Shown piece after piece: positions 27,277 to 36,208 of a stretch of 64,000 nucleotides of DNA. The translations under genes and the position numbers were made by a program. Source of the DNA: Paracoccus marcusii (GTDB taxonomy: Bacteria > Pseudomonadota > Alphaproteobacteria > Rhodobacterales > Rhodobacteraceae); assembly GCF_028621715.1 (NCBI RefSeq), contig NZ_CP117466.1, forward strand, positions 124,001 to 188,000, written 5' to 3'. The notes under the pieces were generated by a model that was not told where the DNA came from, ran no database searches, and was given only the letters and a program-made list of their open reading frames with translations. Within the stretch, counting starts at the first letter, position 1. Every line of letters starts with the position of its first letter.

Positions 27277-29211
27277 TCAGAACCGCAGATCGGCCGTCAG
27301 CGCGATGCTGCGTCCGGGTTCCAGCTGCTTCACGACGGTGCTGAAATCCGCCCCATAGGTCGCCCGGTCGGCATAGGCGCGGTCGAACAGGTTGTTGACC
27401 TCGGCGCGCAGGGTCACGTTGCGGAACGCGGCCGGTCCGTATTCGGCAAAGACGTCCACGACGGTATAGCCGGGCCAGTCGCCGTCGACATCCACGCCCT
27501 GCCCGTCCTCCTCGATCGCGTGCTGGACGACGCCGCCCAGGGTCAGCCCGGCCATGACGGCATGGCGCGCCTCCAGCGACAGCATGCCGCCCGGCACGGT
27601 GCCCAGTTCGCGCAGGTCAAAGCTGGAGGCCGGCTGGCCGTCCAGCTCGACCGATGTGTCGCTGTAGCGCAGCACGGCAAAGCCGCCCTGCCAGTCGCGG
27701 CGGGCGGACAGACGGAACCCCCGGCTTTCCAGTTCGCGCGACACCAGCCCCTTGCGGACCCCGTCGATGCGGGTCTGGAACAGCTCGGCCCCCAGGGTCG
27801 TCGCACCCGGCTGCCATTCGACGCCCATCACCACGTTGCGCGCCCGCGTGGGCTCCAGCGCGTCATAGGCCCTGGGCGCGACATAGGGCGCGTCCAGCTC
27901 ATAGACCGAGGCCAGCTGCGTGCCGCCGAACACCGTCGACCAGCCCGCGTTCAGACGCAGCGTATCGGTCGCGTGCCAGGTGGCCGCGGCGTTCGCGCTG
28001 GTCCCGTCGGTATCCAGGCGCTGCCCCCCAGCACCGGTGAACCGGCTGAAATCATGGCGCAGCCCCGCGCTGTAGTCGATGTCCCCCGCCGTGCCCCGCC
28101 CCTGCAGGAACAGTCCGGTCGTGGTTCGGTCCTCGCGGAACGCGGCGGCCGTGCCGCGGAATACCCCGTCATAGGTCGCGCGCGTGCGATAGTTGTCCAG
28201 GCCCGCGGTCAGTTCGACCCCGTGCACGGTCATCCGGTTCTGGAGGACGACGCTGACGGTATCCGCATCGCCATTGTTGAAATCGGGAACGGGGGCGTCG
28301 GGCGTGGGCAGGTCGACGGTGTCCAGCTGGTTGCGGCTGCGCGCGATGCGGATCTCGGGGTCCAGCAGGCCGTCCGCGACCGTGCGGCGCAGGGTCAACG
28401 TCTGGGTCGACTGTTCCAGCGCATAGCGGCGCGTCTCGGGGACCGGGCGGCCCCCGATCGTGCCGGTGAAGTTCGCGCGATAGGGGCGCAGCGCGTCGTC
28501 CCGGAACCAGATGGCACCCAGCTCCGCCCGCCAGTCGCCGAACTCGGCCCCCAGCTTCAGCGCCTCGCTGTTCAGGTCGGCGCCGGTGCGGGCCACGGTG
28601 CGGCCGTTCCCGTCCTGATAGGCGTCGCCCGTCGCCCGCTTGGCATAGATCAGCGCGTCGACCGGCCCCTGGCGCCCGTACAGCGTCACCGCCCCCGTCG
28701 CCGTGCCGCCGTTGTCGCCATAGCCGATGGTGACGCGCCCGCCGCGGTCGCGCCCGTCCTCCAGCATGTCGATGGCCGATTTCGTCTCATACGCGATGCT
28801 GCCGCCCAGCGCGGCAAAGCCCGCATCCGCCGGCGCCACGCCCGGATCGACGCGCGCGGCCTTCAACAGGCCCGGATCGATCATGTTGGTGCCGGTATGG
28901 TGGAACATGCGGTTGTTCTGCGCGGCCCCGTCGACGCTGACCGACAGCTGCTGTTCGTCGATGCCGTTGACAAAGACGCGTTCCGCGATGGCGATGCCGC
29001 TGCTGACGGTCACGCTGGGTTCGGCGCGGAACACGTCCTCGATGGTGCCGGTGCGGGCATCCTCGATCTGCTCCGCGCTGGGGGCGATGCGGGCCGGGGC
29101 CTCGCCTTCGGCCGTCAGGGTGATCTCGTCCAGCAGGATCGGCTGGGACAGGGCGGGCAAGGGGGCAAGCGCGGTGCCCAGCATCAGGGCGGCCAAGGGG
29201 TGTCGCGTCAT
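27277..29211 (-). CDS. TonB-dependent outer-membrane receptor
   Basis: A 644-residue receptor with a signal peptide (about 1-22), a TonB-box-like DEITLTAEG just after it, a plug domain (about 40-150; VFVNGIDEQQLSVSVDGAAQ, ALGGSIAYETKSAID) and a beta-barrel ending in the outer-membrane sorting signal ADLRF. Start ATG 29211 follows GGAGAACCCG. It takes up a substrate using TonB energy; the class includes siderophore, heme and cobalamin receptors. Its promoter region is shared with the divergent phosphonate gene phnC, which carries a Pho box, so a phosphorus-containing ligand is possible. No TonB/ExbBD genes are nearby. Confidence 0.9.
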   Translation of the reverse strand: MTRHPLAALMLGTALAPLPALSQPILLDEITLTAEGEAPARIAPSAEQIEDARTGTIEDVFRAEPSVTVSSGIAIAERVFVNGIDEQQLSVSVDGAAQNNRMFHHTGTNMIDPGLLKAARVDPGVAPADAGFAALGGSIAYETKSAIDMLEDGRDRGGRVTIGYGDNGGTATGAVTLYGRQGPVDALIYAKRATGDAYQDGNGRTVARTGADLNSEALKLGAEFGDWRAELGAIWFRDDALRPYRANFTGTIGGRPVPETRRYALEQSTQTLTLRRTVADGLLDPEIRIARSRNQLDTVDLPTPDAPVPDFNNGDADTVSVVLQNRMTVHGVELTAGLDNYRTRATYDGVFRGTAAAFREDRTTTGLFLQGRGTAGDIDYSAGLRHDFSRFTGAGGQRLDTDGTSANAAATWHATDTLRLNAGWSTVFGGTQLASVYELDAPYVAPRAYDALEPTRARNVVMGVEWQPGATTLGAELFQTRIDGVRKGLVSRELESRGFRLSARRDWQGGFAVLRYSDTSVELDGQPASSFDLRELGTVPGGMLSLEARHAVMAGLTLGGVVQHAIEEDGQGVDVDGDWPGYTVVDVFAEYGPAAFRNVTLRAEVNNLFDRAYADRATYGADFSTVVKQLEPGRSIALTADLRF

Positions 29212-29274
29212 CGGGTTCTCCATCCATCGGGTCAATGGCTGGCGATGGCGCGGGGCCGGGCTGGCAACGCCACC

Positions 29275-29303
29275 CTCATAGGGGCAAAGCCGCCGCCTGT
29301 TAA
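29275..29303 (-). promoter_or_regulatory. Probable sigma-70 promoter of the TonB receptor gene
   Basis: On the minus strand TTAACA (29303-29298, five of six consensus bases) and TATGAG (29280-29275, four of six) are separated by exactly 17 nt. Transcription would start near 29268, leaving a leader of about 57 nt before the ATG at 29211. The Pho box of the divergent phnC lies 29 bp upstream of the -35 element, where an activator could reach either promoter. Confidence 0.5.
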
Positions 29304-29331
29304 GCCCGGATCGCGCGCGGGCCCGCCACCC

Positions 29332-29375
29332 CTGTCACCCGATCGTCACCGCATCGTCGGATGGGTGTCACGCCC
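29332..29375 (+). promoter_or_regulatory. Pho box (four 11-bp PhoB repeats) upstream of phnC
   Basis: Four direct repeats sit at an exact 11-bp period: CTGTCAC at 29332, TCGTCAC at 29343, TCGTCGG at 29354 and GTGTCAC at 29365, each followed by a 4-bp spacer. PhoB sites are tandem CTGTCAY heptamers with 4-bp spacers, so this is a two-dimer Pho box with three good repeats and one weaker. It ends 36 nt before the phnC start; a TAGACG at about 29382 could be the -10. Phosphate-starvation control of phnCDEE is expected. Confidence 0.72.
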
Positions 29376-29411
29376 CGCCGCTAGACGGCCCCCATGACAT
29401 CGAGAGGCCCC

Positions 29412-30230
<819 letters not shown>

Positions 30231-30249
30231 TCCCGAACCGGAGAGCACC

Positions 30250-31149
30250 ATGACCCGACTGCTGAGCCTGCTGGCCGCCACCGCCGCCCTGACCAACCCC
30301 CTGCACGCGCAGGAGATCACCGAATTCCGCATCGGCCTTTTGGGCGGAGAGAACGCCCAGGACCGCATGGCGTCGAACGAATGCCTGCGCGACTATGCCG
30401 AACAGGCCCTGGGCGTCCCCGTCCGCCTGTTCACCCCCGCCGATTACAACGGCGTCATCCAGGGGCTGCTGGGCGGGTCGCTGGACATGGCGTGGCTGGG
30501 CGCGTCGGCCTATGCCGCCGTGTACGTCGCCGACCCCGAGGCGGTCGAGCCGGTGCTGGTCAAGACCAACCTGGACGGCAGCTATACCTATCATTCGATC
30601 GGCTTCGCGCGCGCCGACAGCGGCATCACCTCGCTGGACGACATGGAGGGCAAGAGCTTTGCCTTTGCCGACCCGAACTCGACCTCGGGGTTCCTGATCC
30701 CGAATGTGGAACTGCCCGAGGCGGGCTATTCGATGACCGAGGGAGAGTATTTCAGCCGCATCGCGTTTTCGGGCGGTCATGAACAGTCGATCATCGGCGT
30801 CGTCAACGGCGATTTCGACGCCGGCGTGACCTGGGCCGACGGCCAGGGCGCGTGGGAGGACGGCTACAACTCCGGCGCGCTGCGCAAGGCGGCCGATGCG
30901 GGCATCGTCGACATGAACGACATCGTCGAGATCTGGAAATCCTCGCCCATCCCGGAAGGCCCGGTGGTCGTCCGCAAGGATCTGCCCCAGGACGTGCGCC
31001 AGACGATGATCGACCTGGTCGCCGGGCTGCACGCATCGGACCCCGAATGCGCCTATGGCGTCGCCGCCGGAGAGACCGCGGGCTTCAGCCCCGTCACCCA
31101 CGCGGAATACGAGACGATCATCGCCATCCGCCGCGCCGAGATGAACTGA
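30250..31149 (+). CDS. phnD: Phosphonate-binding periplasmic protein
   Basis: A 299-residue binding protein with a signal peptide (MTRLLSLLAATAALTNPLHA). Family features include FADPNSTSGFLIPN (about 138-151), the segment contacting the phosphonate group, and GVTWADG. ATG 30250 follows GGAGAG. It captures phosphonates or phosphite-like ligands for PhnCEE. It lies 19 nt after phnC and is followed by a strong hairpin. Confidence 0.93.
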   Translation: MTRLLSLLAATAALTNPLHAQEITEFRIGLLGGENAQDRMASNECLRDYAEQALGVPVRLFTPADYNGVIQGLLGGSLDMAWLGASAYAAVYVADPEAVEPVLVKTNLDGSYTYHSIGFARADSGITSLDDMEGKSFAFADPNSTSGFLIPNVELPEAGYSMTEGEYFSRIAFSGGHEQSIIGVVNGDFDAGVTWADGQGAWEDGYNSGALRKAADAGIVDMNDIVEIWKSSPIPEGPVVVRKDLPQDVRQTMIDLVAGLHASDPECAYGVAAGETAGFSPVTHAEYETIIAIRRAEMN

Positions 31150-31164
31150 TCGCCACCCCGTCCG

Positions 31165-31190
31165 GGCCGGGCCCCGCACAGGGCCCGGCC
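31165..31190 (+). promoter_or_regulatory. Intercistronic hairpin between phnD and phnE1
   Basis: A perfect 10-bp stem (31165-31174 with 31181-31190) and a 6-nt loop lie 15 bases after the phnD stop and end 21 bases before the phnE start. There is no T-run. It probably stabilises the binding-protein message and limits permease translation, as after dctP and smoE in this window. Confidence 0.62.
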
Positions 31191-31211
31191 TTCGCATATG
31201 CAGGAGGCAGC

Positions 31212-32057
31212 ATGGCACTGGCCGAAATCCAGCACGACTATCTGGCGCTGACGCGGCGGCGACGCCTCTATGGCGGGCTGCTGGTCGTCATCTTCGTGGC
31301 GATGATGGTGTCGGGGTTCCGCGTGGCCGACGCCCGCAACGCCGGCGGGTTCTGGCAGGGGCTGCACCAGGTGGGCGATTTCCCCGCAGCCCTTGTGTCC
31401 GAGGCGGTGCAGAAATCGGCCAACCTGCCCGGCCACATGATCCGCGCCCTGCCCGCCTTGGTCGAGACGCTGAACATCGCGCTGGTCGCCACGCTTCTGG
31501 GTTGCATCGCGGGCACCGCCCTGTCGCTGGCGGCCACGCGTGGCCTGGCCCGGTGGCCGCGCCTGGTGCCGGTGGCGCGGCGGGTGTCGGACGTCTGCCG
31601 CGCCATCCCGGAAATCGTCATCGCGCTGGTGCTGATCTTCATCCTGGGCGGCGGCCCGGTCCCCGCCGTCATCGCCATCGCCATCCACACCGCGGGCGCG
31701 ATGGGCAAGCTGTTCTCCGAAGTGAACGAGAACGTCGACCTGAAGCCGGTCGAGGGTCTGGCATCCGTCGGCGCCACCTGGTCGCAGCGCATCTGGCTGG
31801 GCGTGTTCCCGCAGGTCGCGCCGAACTATCTGTCCTATGGCCTGCTGCGGCTGGAGGTGAACATCCGCGCATCGGCCATCCTGGGCTTCGTCGGCGCGGG
31901 CGGCATCGGATACGAGCTGCGCAACGCGATGACCTTCGGTCAGGGCAAGTTCGATCAGGCGGCGGCGATCTTCCTGCTGCTGTTCATGACCATCGTGGTG
32001 GTGGACCAGATCTCGGGCCTGGCCCGCAACCGCCTGACGCATGGGGCCACGGCATGA
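31212..32057 (+). CDS. phnE: Phosphonate ABC transporter permease (first PhnE)
   Basis: A 281-residue inner-membrane permease of normal PhnE length, with an N-terminal anchor (about 21-36) and the conserved permease core: VSDVCRAIPEIVIALVLIFI, GAMGKLFSEVNENVDLKPVEGL (the coupling loop to PhnC), RLEVNIRASAILGFVGAGGI. AGGAGG precedes the ATG at 31212. Its stop overlaps the second permease start by 4 nt. The two PhnE proteins probably form a heterodimeric channel. Confidence 0.93.
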   Translation: MALAEIQHDYLALTRRRRLYGGLLVVIFVAMMVSGFRVADARNAGGFWQGLHQVGDFPAALVSEAVQKSANLPGHMIRALPALVETLNIALVATLLGCIAGTALSLAATRGLARWPRLVPVARRVSDVCRAIPEIVIALVLIFILGGGPVPAVIAIAIHTAGAMGKLFSEVNENVDLKPVEGLASVGATWSQRIWLGVFPQVAPNYLSYGLLRLEVNIRASAILGFVGAGGIGYELRNAMTFGQGKFDQAAAIFLLLFMTIVVVDQISGLARNRLTHGATA

Positions 32058-33367
32058 CCACGATGACGCTGCAGGACCGCACCATCCGCATCATGGACCG
32101 CAGGCGGTGCATGGCGCTGGCGGTGCCGGCGCTGATCCTGGCCTATCTGGTCTATGCCGCGATTAGCTTCGATCTGGCAGGGCTGGCGCAGCGGGCGCGG
32201 CTGGACAACGCCGCCGTGCTGATGGCCGACACCGTCAGCCACAAGATCCACGTGACCCGCGACAACCGCCGCGACGCCCTGTCCGTCAGCGTCGAAGGCA
32301 GCGCCCGCGCCACCTTTGCCCCCGACCGCCTGCCGGACTGGGTCGCGCCAGAGGGGTCGCGGACAGTGATCGACCTGGGCGCGGGCCATGTCGTCACCTA
32401 TGACGGGCCGCGCACCACCTATGACATTCCCGATTACGGCCCCGTCATGCTGACCGTGGGCGACGGCGTGACGCTGGACACGCCCGACGGGCAGGTGCCC
32501 GCGTTCATCAACGCCAGCCCCGCCCGCGTAACCATCACCACCGATCAGGGCCGCGTCACCGCCACCCGCGCCCGCACGGAAACCCTGCGCTATTTCTGGG
32601 GGTGGGAGATGTTCTTCTTCGACCTGTCCAGCCCGCTGGCCGGCCTGTCCGCGGGACAGGTCGCGGCGGCGGTCCTGTGGGGCGACCGGATCGATCCGGC
32701 GCGGTCCAACCTGTCGCTGGCCCTGTCGGAATTCTGGACGAACGACATCTGGCAGCACGGCGCCGTGGCCTGGGCCCTGTTCGAGACGATCCTGATGGCG
32801 TTCCTGGGCACCTTCGGCGCGGCCTTCGTGGCGCTGCCGCTGGCGTTCCTGGCGGCGCAGAACTTTGCCCCGTCGCGGGCGCTGCGGTTCGCGGTGCGGC
32901 GCGTGTTCGATTTCGTGCGCGGCGTGGACGCGCTGATCTTTACGATCATCCTGTCGCGCGCCTTTGGCCCCGGCCCGCTGACCGGGGCGCTGGCGATCCT
33001 GCTGACCGACACCGGCAGCTTCGGCAAGCTGTTCTCCGAGGCGCTGGAGAACGTGGACGGCAAGCCCATCGAGGGCATCCGCTCCACCGGCGCGGGCGCG
33101 CTGCAGCGCTACCGCTTCGGCGTCATCCCCCAGGTGATGCCGGTCCTGCTGTCGCAAATGCTGTACTTTCTGGAAAGCAACACCCGCAGCGCGACGATCA
33201 TCGGCGCGATCACCGGGGGCGGCATCGGACTGATGCTGACGCAGGCGATCCAGACCACGCAGGATTGGGAAAAGGTCGCCTATTACATCCTGCTGATCGT
33301 GCTGCTGGTCATCGCGATGGACGGCCTGTCGGGCTGGCTGCGCCGCCGCCTGATCCGCGGGTCCTAA
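32054..33367 (+). CDS. phnE: Phosphonate ABC transporter permease with enlarged extracytoplasmic domain (second PhnE)
   Basis: A 437-residue PhnE homologue, about 150 residues longer than usual. After the first membrane segment (about 20-40) comes a hydrophilic, beta-rich stretch of roughly 140 residues (about 41-180), then the standard permease core (about 235-437) with FDFVRGVDALIFTIILSRAF, the coupling loop LFSEALENVDGKPIEGIRST and LESNTRSATIIGAITGGGI. The insertion should be periplasmic. The stop lies 3 nt into the end of phnF on the opposite strand. The insertion could help docking to PhnD; that is a guess. Confidence 0.9.
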   Translation: MTTMTLQDRTIRIMDRRRCMALAVPALILAYLVYAAISFDLAGLAQRARLDNAAVLMADTVSHKIHVTRDNRRDALSVSVEGSARATFAPDRLPDWVAPEGSRTVIDLGAGHVVTYDGPRTTYDIPDYGPVMLTVGDGVTLDTPDGQVPAFINASPARVTITTDQGRVTATRARTETLRYFWGWEMFFFDLSSPLAGLSAGQVAAAVLWGDRIDPARSNLSLALSEFWTNDIWQHGAVAWALFETILMAFLGTFGAAFVALPLAFLAAQNFAPSRALRFAVRRVFDFVRGVDALIFTIILSRAFGPGPLTGALAILLTDTGSFGKLFSEALENVDGKPIEGIRSTGAGALQRYRFGVIPQVMPVLLSQMLYFLESNTRSATIIGAITGGGIGLMLTQAIQTTQDWEKVAYYILLIVLLVIAMDGLSGWLRRRLIRGS

Positions 33368-34071
33368 TCCGCCAGCACCAGCGACACCCGGTCGCCCGCG
33401 AACCACGTCCGCCCGTATTCCACGGGCCGACCCCCGTCATCGAGGTTCACCGCGACCGAGCGGAGCACCGGCGCGCCTTGCGGGATCCGCAGGGCCACCG
33501 CCTGTGTGGCATTGGCCAGCTTGGCCGTGATGCGGGTGCTGGCCCGCGTATAGTCGGCCACCCCGCAGGCGGCCAGCGCCGCGGTGATCGACTGATGGTC
33601 GCGGGCATGGTCGCAGAACCCCGCCAGCCATCCCGGCAGCACCGACCGGAACAGCGCCAGCGGCTGGCCGTCGGCCAGCGACAGCCCCTCGACCACGTGG
33701 ACCGGATCGCCGGGGGACAGGTCCAGCATCTGCGCCTCGACCGCGTCGCAGGGGCGGGTTTCCAGCCGGGTGAAGCGGTGCGACCCCGTGCGCCCCGCCG
33801 CAGCCAGGTTCTGCGAAAACCGCACCCGGCGGCCCAGGGCATAGTCGGTCGGTCGCGCGGTCACGAAGACCCCCGCCCCGCGCCGCGCATGGACCAGCCC
33901 CGCGTCGGCCAGCTGCGCCACCGCGTGGCGCACCGTGTGGCGGTTGACCCCGAAACGGGTGGCCAGCGCCGCCTCGGACGGCAGGCGGTCGCCGGGGGGA
34001 TAGTGGCCCGAGGTGATCTCGGCCCGCAGGGTGTCGGCGATGGCCTGCCACAGGGGGGTCTTGTCCGTCAT
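33364..34071 (-). CDS. phnF: Phosphonate-metabolism GntR-family regulator (HutC type, UTRA domain)
   Basis: A 235-residue regulator: GntR helix-turn-helix at about 8-68 (LPSEAALATRFGVNRHTVRHAV) and a UTRA ligand-binding domain at about 85-230 (FTRLETRPCDAVEAQMLDLS, VHVVEGLSLADGQPLAL). It is divergent from phnG, as phnF usually is in alphaproteobacteria, and converges with phnE. ATG 34071 is preferred to the TTG at 34074; the ribosome site is weak, so the repressor may be translated poorly. It probably binds the dyad at 34130-34141. Confidence 0.88.
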   Translation of the reverse strand: MTDKTPLWQAIADTLRAEITSGHYPPGDRLPSEAALATRFGVNRHTVRHAVAQLADAGLVHARRGAGVFVTARPTDYALGRRVRFSQNLAAAGRTGSHRFTRLETRPCDAVEAQMLDLSPGDPVHVVEGLSLADGQPLALFRSVLPGWLAGFCDHARDHQSITAALAACGVADYTRASTRITAKLANATQAVALRIPQGAPVLRSVAVNLDDGGRPVEYGRTWFAGDRVSLVLAD

Positions 34072-34092
34072 CAAAAATTCACACGGTTCCGG

Positions 34093-34141
34093 TTGAGAAC
34101 ATGGCGCAGGCGCGCTATCACATGTCTAGTTGTATAGATAA
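34093..34141 (+). promoter_or_regulatory. phnG operon promoter and PhnF operator candidate
   Basis: TTGAGA at 34093-34098 (five of six) and TATCAC at 34116-34121 (four of six) have a 17-nt spacer and point toward phnG. Nine bases beyond the -10 lies TTGTATAGATAA (34130-34141), an imperfect dyad resembling GntR/HutC operators such as the PhnF site with its TATAGA core. Its place over the start point suggests repression of phnGHIJKLN by PhnF. No convincing Pho box lies in this gap. Confidence 0.5.
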
Positions 34142-34158
34142 CGGGACACCCCGGCAAG

Positions 34159-34596
34159 ATGTCAGCTTCCCCCATTCCCGATCGCCGCGACTGGCTGTCG
34201 ATCCTGGCCCGCAGCGTGCCTGACAGGCTGGCACAGCTGCTGCCCGACCTGCCCGATCACGCCCTGCTGCGCGCGCCCGAGACCGGCACCGTGATGGTCC
34301 AGGGCCGCATCGGCGCCACCGGCGCGCCCTTCAACGTCGGAGAGATGACCGTGACCCGCTGCGCCCTGCGCCTGCCCTGCGGCACGCAAGGCCACGGCCA
34401 TGTGCAGGGGCGGTCGCACGCCCATGCGCGGCGGGCCGCGGCGATGGACGCGCTGATGCAGACCGACCCCGACGCCCACGCCCCCCTGATCGCCGCGCTG
34501 CGCGACGACGCGCAGGCCGCCCGCGACACCCGCGCCGCCAAGGCCGCCGCCACCCGGGTCGAGTTCTTCACCCTGCAACGCGGAGAGGACGCATGA
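34159..34596 (+). CDS. phnG: C-P lyase core subunit PhnG
   Basis: A 145-residue subunit of the carbon-phosphorus lyase core complex PhnG2H2I2J2. Family features are the segment GTVMVQGRIGATGAPFNVGE and CALRLPCGTQGHGHVQGRSH, the conserved part of PhnG. With PhnH and PhnI it helps form the ribose-1-triphosphonate intermediate from ATP and phosphonate. It is the first gene of the operon and its stop overlaps the phnH start by 4 nt. A clear Shine-Dalgarno site is lacking. Confidence 0.93.
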   Translation: MSASPIPDRRDWLSILARSVPDRLAQLLPDLPDHALLRAPETGTVMVQGRIGATGAPFNVGEMTVTRCALRLPCGTQGHGHVQGRSHAHARRAAAMDALMQTDPDAHAPLIAALRDDAQAARDTRAAKAAATRVEFFTLQRGEDA

Positions 34597-35141
34597 CCGG
34601 CCACGGATTCACCGATCCCGCCCGCCAATCGGCCCAGGGGTTCCGCGTGCTGATGGAGGCCATGGCCCGGCCCGGCACGATCCACCGCCTGGATCAGGCC
34701 CATGCCCCCGGGGTCGGCCCCGCCGCCGCGACGGTGCTGCTGTTGCTGGCCGATCCGACGACGCCGGTGCATCTGCCGGGCGCGCTGCCCGACCTGGCCC
34801 CGTGGTTGCGGTTTCACGCGGGCTGCCCGATGGCGGATGCCCCGTCGGCCGCGTTGGCGATGGGGCGCTGGCCCGACCTGCTGCCGCTGGACCGCTTTGC
34901 GGTGGGCCTGCCCGATTATCCCGACCGTTCGGCCACGCTGATCGTCGAGCTGGACCGGCTGGACGCGGACGGTCCCGTCCTGCGCGGGCCGGGCATCCGC
35001 GACCGCGCAACGCTGTCCCTGCCCGCGACCGCGCCGTTCCGCGCCAACCGCGCCCTGTTCCCGATGGGGCTGGACTTCATCCTGACCTGCGGCGACCGGC
35101 TGGCCTGCCTGCCGCGCAGCACCCGCGTGGAGGCCGCCTGA
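34593..35141 (+). CDS. phnH: C-P lyase core subunit PhnH
   Basis: A 182-residue PhnH. The opening GFTDPARQSAQGFRVLMEAM and the later FRANRALFPMGLDFILTC are characteristic. It is a pyridoxal-phosphate-transferase-like fold without that cofactor and forms part of the core complex. It overlaps phnG by 4 nt and shares one nucleotide with phnI (TGATG). Confidence 0.93.
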   Translation: MTGHGFTDPARQSAQGFRVLMEAMARPGTIHRLDQAHAPGVGPAAATVLLLLADPTTPVHLPGALPDLAPWLRFHAGCPMADAPSAALAMGRWPDLLPLDRFAVGLPDYPDRSATLIVELDRLDADGPVLRGPGIRDRATLSLPATAPFRANRALFPMGLDFILTCGDRLACLPRSTRVEAA

Positions 35142-36208
35142 TGTATGTCGCCGTCAAGGGTGGCGAACGCGCCATCGAGAACGCCCATGCCTGGCTGGCC
35201 GAGGAGCGCCGCGGCGACCCCGACCTGCCGCTGATGTCGGTCGACCAGATCAAGGCGCAGATGGCCCTTGCCGTGAACCGCGTCATGGCCGAGGGCTCGC
35301 TCTACGACCCCGACCTGGCCGCGCTGGCGATCCGCCAGGCACGGGGCGACCTGATCGAGGCGGTGTTCCTGATCCGCGCCTATCGCACCACGCTGCCGCG
35401 GTTCGGTGCGTCCGTGCCGGTGGACACGGGCGCGATGGCGGTGGACCGGCGCGTCTCGGCCACGTTCAAGGATGTGCCGGGCGGTCAGGTGCTGGGACCG
35501 ACCTTCGATTACACGCACCGCCTGCTGGACTTTGCCGATCAGGCGGCGGTGGACCCCGCGCCGCTGGCCGCGCCCGACGCCGGCGCCATGCCCCACGTCA
35601 TGGCGATCCTGGACCGCGACGGGCTGATCGAACCCAGCCCGCGCGACGACACCCCCGCCCCCGACCTGACCCGCGAGCCGCTGGAACTGCCCGCGAACCG
35701 CTCGCTGCGCCTGCAGGCGCTGGCCCGCGCGGACGAGGGGTTCGTGCTGGGCCTGGCCTATTCCACCCAGCGTGGCTACGGGCGCACCCATGCCTTTGTC
35801 GGCGAACTGCGCATCGGCCGCGCCCCCGTGCAGATGCACATCCCCGAGCTGGACCTGACCATCGACATCGGAGAGATCGCGCTGACCGAATGCGAGACCG
35901 TGAACCAGTTCAAGGGCTCGCGCACCGAACCCGCGCAGTTCACGCGCGGATACGGCCTGGTCATGGGACAGTCGGAACGCAAGGCCATTGCCGTCAGCCT
36001 GGTCGATCGCGCCCTGCGCTGGCAGGAGCTGGGCGAGGATTTCACCGGCGCCCCCGCGCAGGACCAGGAATTCGTGCTGTCGCATTGCGATAACATCCAG
36101 GCGACGGGGTTCCTGGAGCACATCAAGCTGCCCCATTACGTCGATTTCCAGGCCGAACTGGAGCTCGTGCGCCGGCTGCGGGACGACAACGCAAAGGATG
36201 CGCAATGA
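35141..36208 (+). CDS. phnI: C-P lyase core subunit PhnI (nucleosidase)
   Basis: A 355-residue PhnI, the usual length. It displaces adenine from ATP in favour of the phosphonate with help from PhnG and PhnH. Recognisable segments are MYVAVKGGERAIENAHAWLA at the N-terminus, AYSTQRGYGRTHAFVGELR and VLSHCDNIQATGFLEHIKLP near the C-terminus. ATG 35141 is the last base of the phnH stop. Its end overlaps the following HAD gene by 4 nt, so the HAD protein is truly part of the operon. Confidence 0.95.
   Translation: MYVAVKGGERAIENAHAWLAEERRGDPDLPLMSVDQIKAQMALAVNRVMAEGSLYDPDLAALAIRQARGDLIEAVFLIRAYRTTLPRFGASVPVDTGAMAVDRRVSATFKDVPGGQVLGPTFDYTHRLLDFADQAAVDPAPLAAPDAGAMPHVMAILDRDGLIEPSPRDDTPAPDLTREPLELPANRSLRLQALARADEGFVLGLAYSTQRGYGRTHAFVGELRIGRAPVQMHIPELDLTIDIGEIALTECETVNQFKGSRTEPAQFTRGYGLVMGQSERKAIAVSLVDRALRWQELGEDFTGAPAQDQEFVLSHCDNIQATGFLEHIKLPHYVDFQAELELVRRLRDDNAKDAQ

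Noticed and set aside
25435..29397. 1320-residue open frame on the plus strand
   Set aside because: It runs antisense through the helicase and TonB receptor genes, has an Arg/Gln/Gly/His-rich composition with no domain features, and arises from the high GC content.
32054..33367. Second PhnE as an accidental fusion of two genes
   Set aside because: The frame is continuous, begins with an ATGA overlap and has one N-terminal anchor followed by an insertion; no second start or domain boundary signal was seen.
34072..34158. Pho box in the phnF-phnG gap
   Set aside because: CTATCAC at 34115 is followed by CTAGTTG at the 11-bp position, too poor a match; the PhnF-type dyad explains the region better.
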